Source: Hungatella sp. UBA7603
GTDB lineage: Bacteria > Bacillota > Clostridia > Lachnospirales > Lachnospiraceae
Length of the DNA stretch: 64,000 bases
NCBI GenBank assembly: GCA_002478865.1
Contig: DLJZ01000007.1
Span: forward strand, 17,421-81,420
Reading direction: 5' to 3'
Positions within the stretch are counted from its first letter, which is position 1, and every line of letters starts with the position of its first letter. The notes below the pieces were generated by a model that worked only from the letters and a program-made list of their open reading frames with translations, was not told the origin of the DNA and searched no databases. The position numbers were made by a program, and so were the translations under genes. Below, piece after piece: positions 63,019 to 64,000 of this stretch.

Positions 63019-63073
63019 TTTAGTGGTTGTGGTTAACCTGAATTATATCCTAAGGTTTTTAAGCGGCTTGTTT

Positions 63074-63342
63074 TTAGATTGACTTGGGAATGATAGGGAC
63101 ATAAATTTCCATTACCACATGTTCAACATCATGGCAGCGCTCGTCATAAAACTCAAAATCCATCTTTGTTTCATCAAATTCATAATTACTATTTGGAGAC
63201 CATTCATTGAAAATATATCTCCATGTTTCTTTCACTGCAATTGAAAGCGGATCGTCATATATTTGCTCTGTAGGAAGGCTGTTGATAGGCGGTGTTGTAA
63301 AAATAGCATATTCTGCTTCAGGCACAGGGGTGCGGACAATCT
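63074..63342 (-). pseudogene. Relic of an AraC-type regulator (GyrI-like effector domain)
   Basis: The reading frame from about 63342 gives VRTPVPEAEYAIFTTPP, then SIAVKETWRYIFNEWSPNSNYEFDETKMDFEFYDERC and VEIYVPI-like end segments. These belong to the GyrI-like ligand domain at the C-terminus of AraC/MerR regulators. The DNA-binding part is missing and an in-frame stop lies upstream. An IS3 transposase tail adjoins it. The gene appears to have been cut by the element. Confidence 0.7.
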
Positions 63343-63352
63343 CTTATACAGG

Positions 63353-63427
63353 CTAAGCCGTCAATTCTAGATTTTGTCTGTACTCCTTTGGGCTCATATT
63401 TCCCAGTGATCGTTTGATCCTCTTAAT
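63353..63427 (-). mobile_element. Remnant of an IS3-family transposase, C-terminal tail
   Basis: The minus strand reads IKRIKRSLGNMSPKEYRQNL followed by ELTA and a stop at 63353. This is the typical C-terminus of IS3/IS150-type orfB transposases. Nothing of the catalytic DDE domain follows, so only about 25 codons remain. No terminal repeats are identified. Confidence 0.65.
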
Positions 63428-63448
63428 GTTTTTTCCATGGCTAATTAT

Positions 63449-63883
63449 TTATTTAACATACCTTTCAATGCTGTCTTTTATATTTCCTTTTTGATCAACT
63501 AAATAGCCAAGCATTGCAAGAGGCTTTGATTCGTTTGTACTTATGAATGTTACTGCAACTGGAAATGTAAATTTGGTGCTTTCTTTACATTCAGCTGCTA
63601 AAGGACCATAGAATTCAACATCTACATCAGTAATATAGCTTTTAAAGTTAACAGTTGATGACCCCTCATAAAAAGCTCTTACCTTAGTTTTGACCCCTAA
63701 CACAAATTCTCCATTCTCATATATACTATAGTTAAATGTTTTGTTTTTAATATGAGATGATGATTTAGTAGCCGTTGTAATTGGATTACTTACTACATCA
63801 GTTGCTGCCCCAAATGCAGTAGTTATTGAAATAGATAGTAACAAACATACTGTTATAAAAACACGAATTATTTTTTTTATCAT
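63449..63883 (-). CDS. Secreted DUF5626-like protein
   Basis: 144 residues. A signal peptide (MIKKIIRVFITVCLLLSISITTAFGAA) precedes a beta-rich domain (FNYSIYENGEFVLGVKTKVRAFYEGSSTVNFKSYITDVDVEFYGPLAAECKEST). The N-terminus and length match what I recall of DUF5626. GGAGAG lies just before Met 63883, preferred to an upstream start at 63913. Function unknown; it is exported. Confidence 0.75.
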   Translation of the reverse strand: MIKKIIRVFITVCLLLSISITTAFGAATDVVSNPITTATKSSSHIKNKTFNYSIYENGEFVLGVKTKVRAFYEGSSTVNFKSYITDVDVEFYGPLAAECKESTKFTFPVAVTFISTNESKPLAMLGYLVDQKGNIKDSIERYVK

Positions 63884-64000
63884 TATTAGTCTCTCCTTTT
63901 TTGGATTTAACAAATTCTATAGACGTTTTACTTAATAAAACTGATATAAATTTAATAATAATGAATACCCTCCCCCTAAAGAAAATATTCTTAGCATCTA

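Noticed and set aside
1..64000. CRISPR arrays, rRNA, tRNA and known riboswitches
   Set aside because: I looked for regularly spaced repeats, conserved rRNA segments, and tRNA-like or riboswitch-like conserved cores on both strands and recognised none; a covariance-model scan would be needed to exclude divergent RNAs.

Overview
The window looks like chromosome from an anaerobic, low-GC Firmicute, most likely a plant-polymer-degrading clostridium of the Lachnospiraceae. This rests on strong GGAGG-type ribosome sites, AT-rich intergenic DNA, clostridial radical-SAM peptide maturases, an exported GH48 cellulase with X2 and CBM3 modules, and oxygen-sensitive iron-sulfur redox genes. No rRNA, tRNA or CRISPR array was seen. 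By eye the 29-46 kb block is richer in G/C than the first 25 kb.

Region 1 (1-15.3 kb) is a small-peptide and defence region. It has a cut-off PadR regulator, an HxlR regulator, an MBL-fold hydrolase, a double-glycine-leader peptide with a C39-peptidase ABC exporter, a heterodimeric ABC exporter pair whose second half has lost its 3' end, and a BlaI/BlaR1-type regulatory pair. Divergent from the BlaI/BlaR1 pair is a RiPP-like cluster: a DUF6765-like protein, an unannotated 52-residue precursor ending in CPTCIACTCMICV, a hairpin, and two radical-SAM/SPASM maturases.

Region 2 (15.3-29 kb) is ordinary accessory DNA: NmrA-like oxidoreductase/AraC, a membrane-anchored amidohydrolase, a D-2-hydroxyacid dehydrogenase, a lipoprotein, a MocR regulator, a GNAT, an alpha/beta hydrolase, and a heterodimeric multidrug ABC pair with a divergent TetR.

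Region 3 (29-45 kb) is the metabolic centrepiece. A divergent LysR precedes an eight-gene run that matches anaerobic phloroglucinol catabolism step by step: phloroglucinol reductase (SDR), dihydrophloroglucinol cyclohydrolase, 3-hydroxy-5-oxohexanoate dehydrogenase, triacetate-cleaving BKACE enzyme, thiolase and a two-subunit acetoacetate CoA-transferase, plus a cupin that has lost its metal ligands. Next comes a phloretin-hydrolase/PhlG-type C-C hydrolase with all four Zn ligands, which would supply phloroglucinol from acylphloroglucinols. A PucR-like regulator then separates this from a four-gene redox cluster (iron-sulfur flavoprotein, FAD reductase, NuoG-N/GltD fusion, NuoF-like Fe-S protein) of unknown substrate. 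Together this looks like a plant-polyphenol degradation island with an undescribed reductase complex.

Region 4 (45-64 kb) holds a MarR/QueG-like pair sharing an exact 14-bp operator, an endolysin-like hydrolase and a sigma-like protein that look phage-derived, a TetR/OYE/amidohydrolase aromatic-metabolism locus, the GH48 cellulase, a siderophore-type iron uptake operon behind a DtxR/IdeR-like operator, a nitroreductase, and relics of an AraC effector domain and an IS3 transposase.
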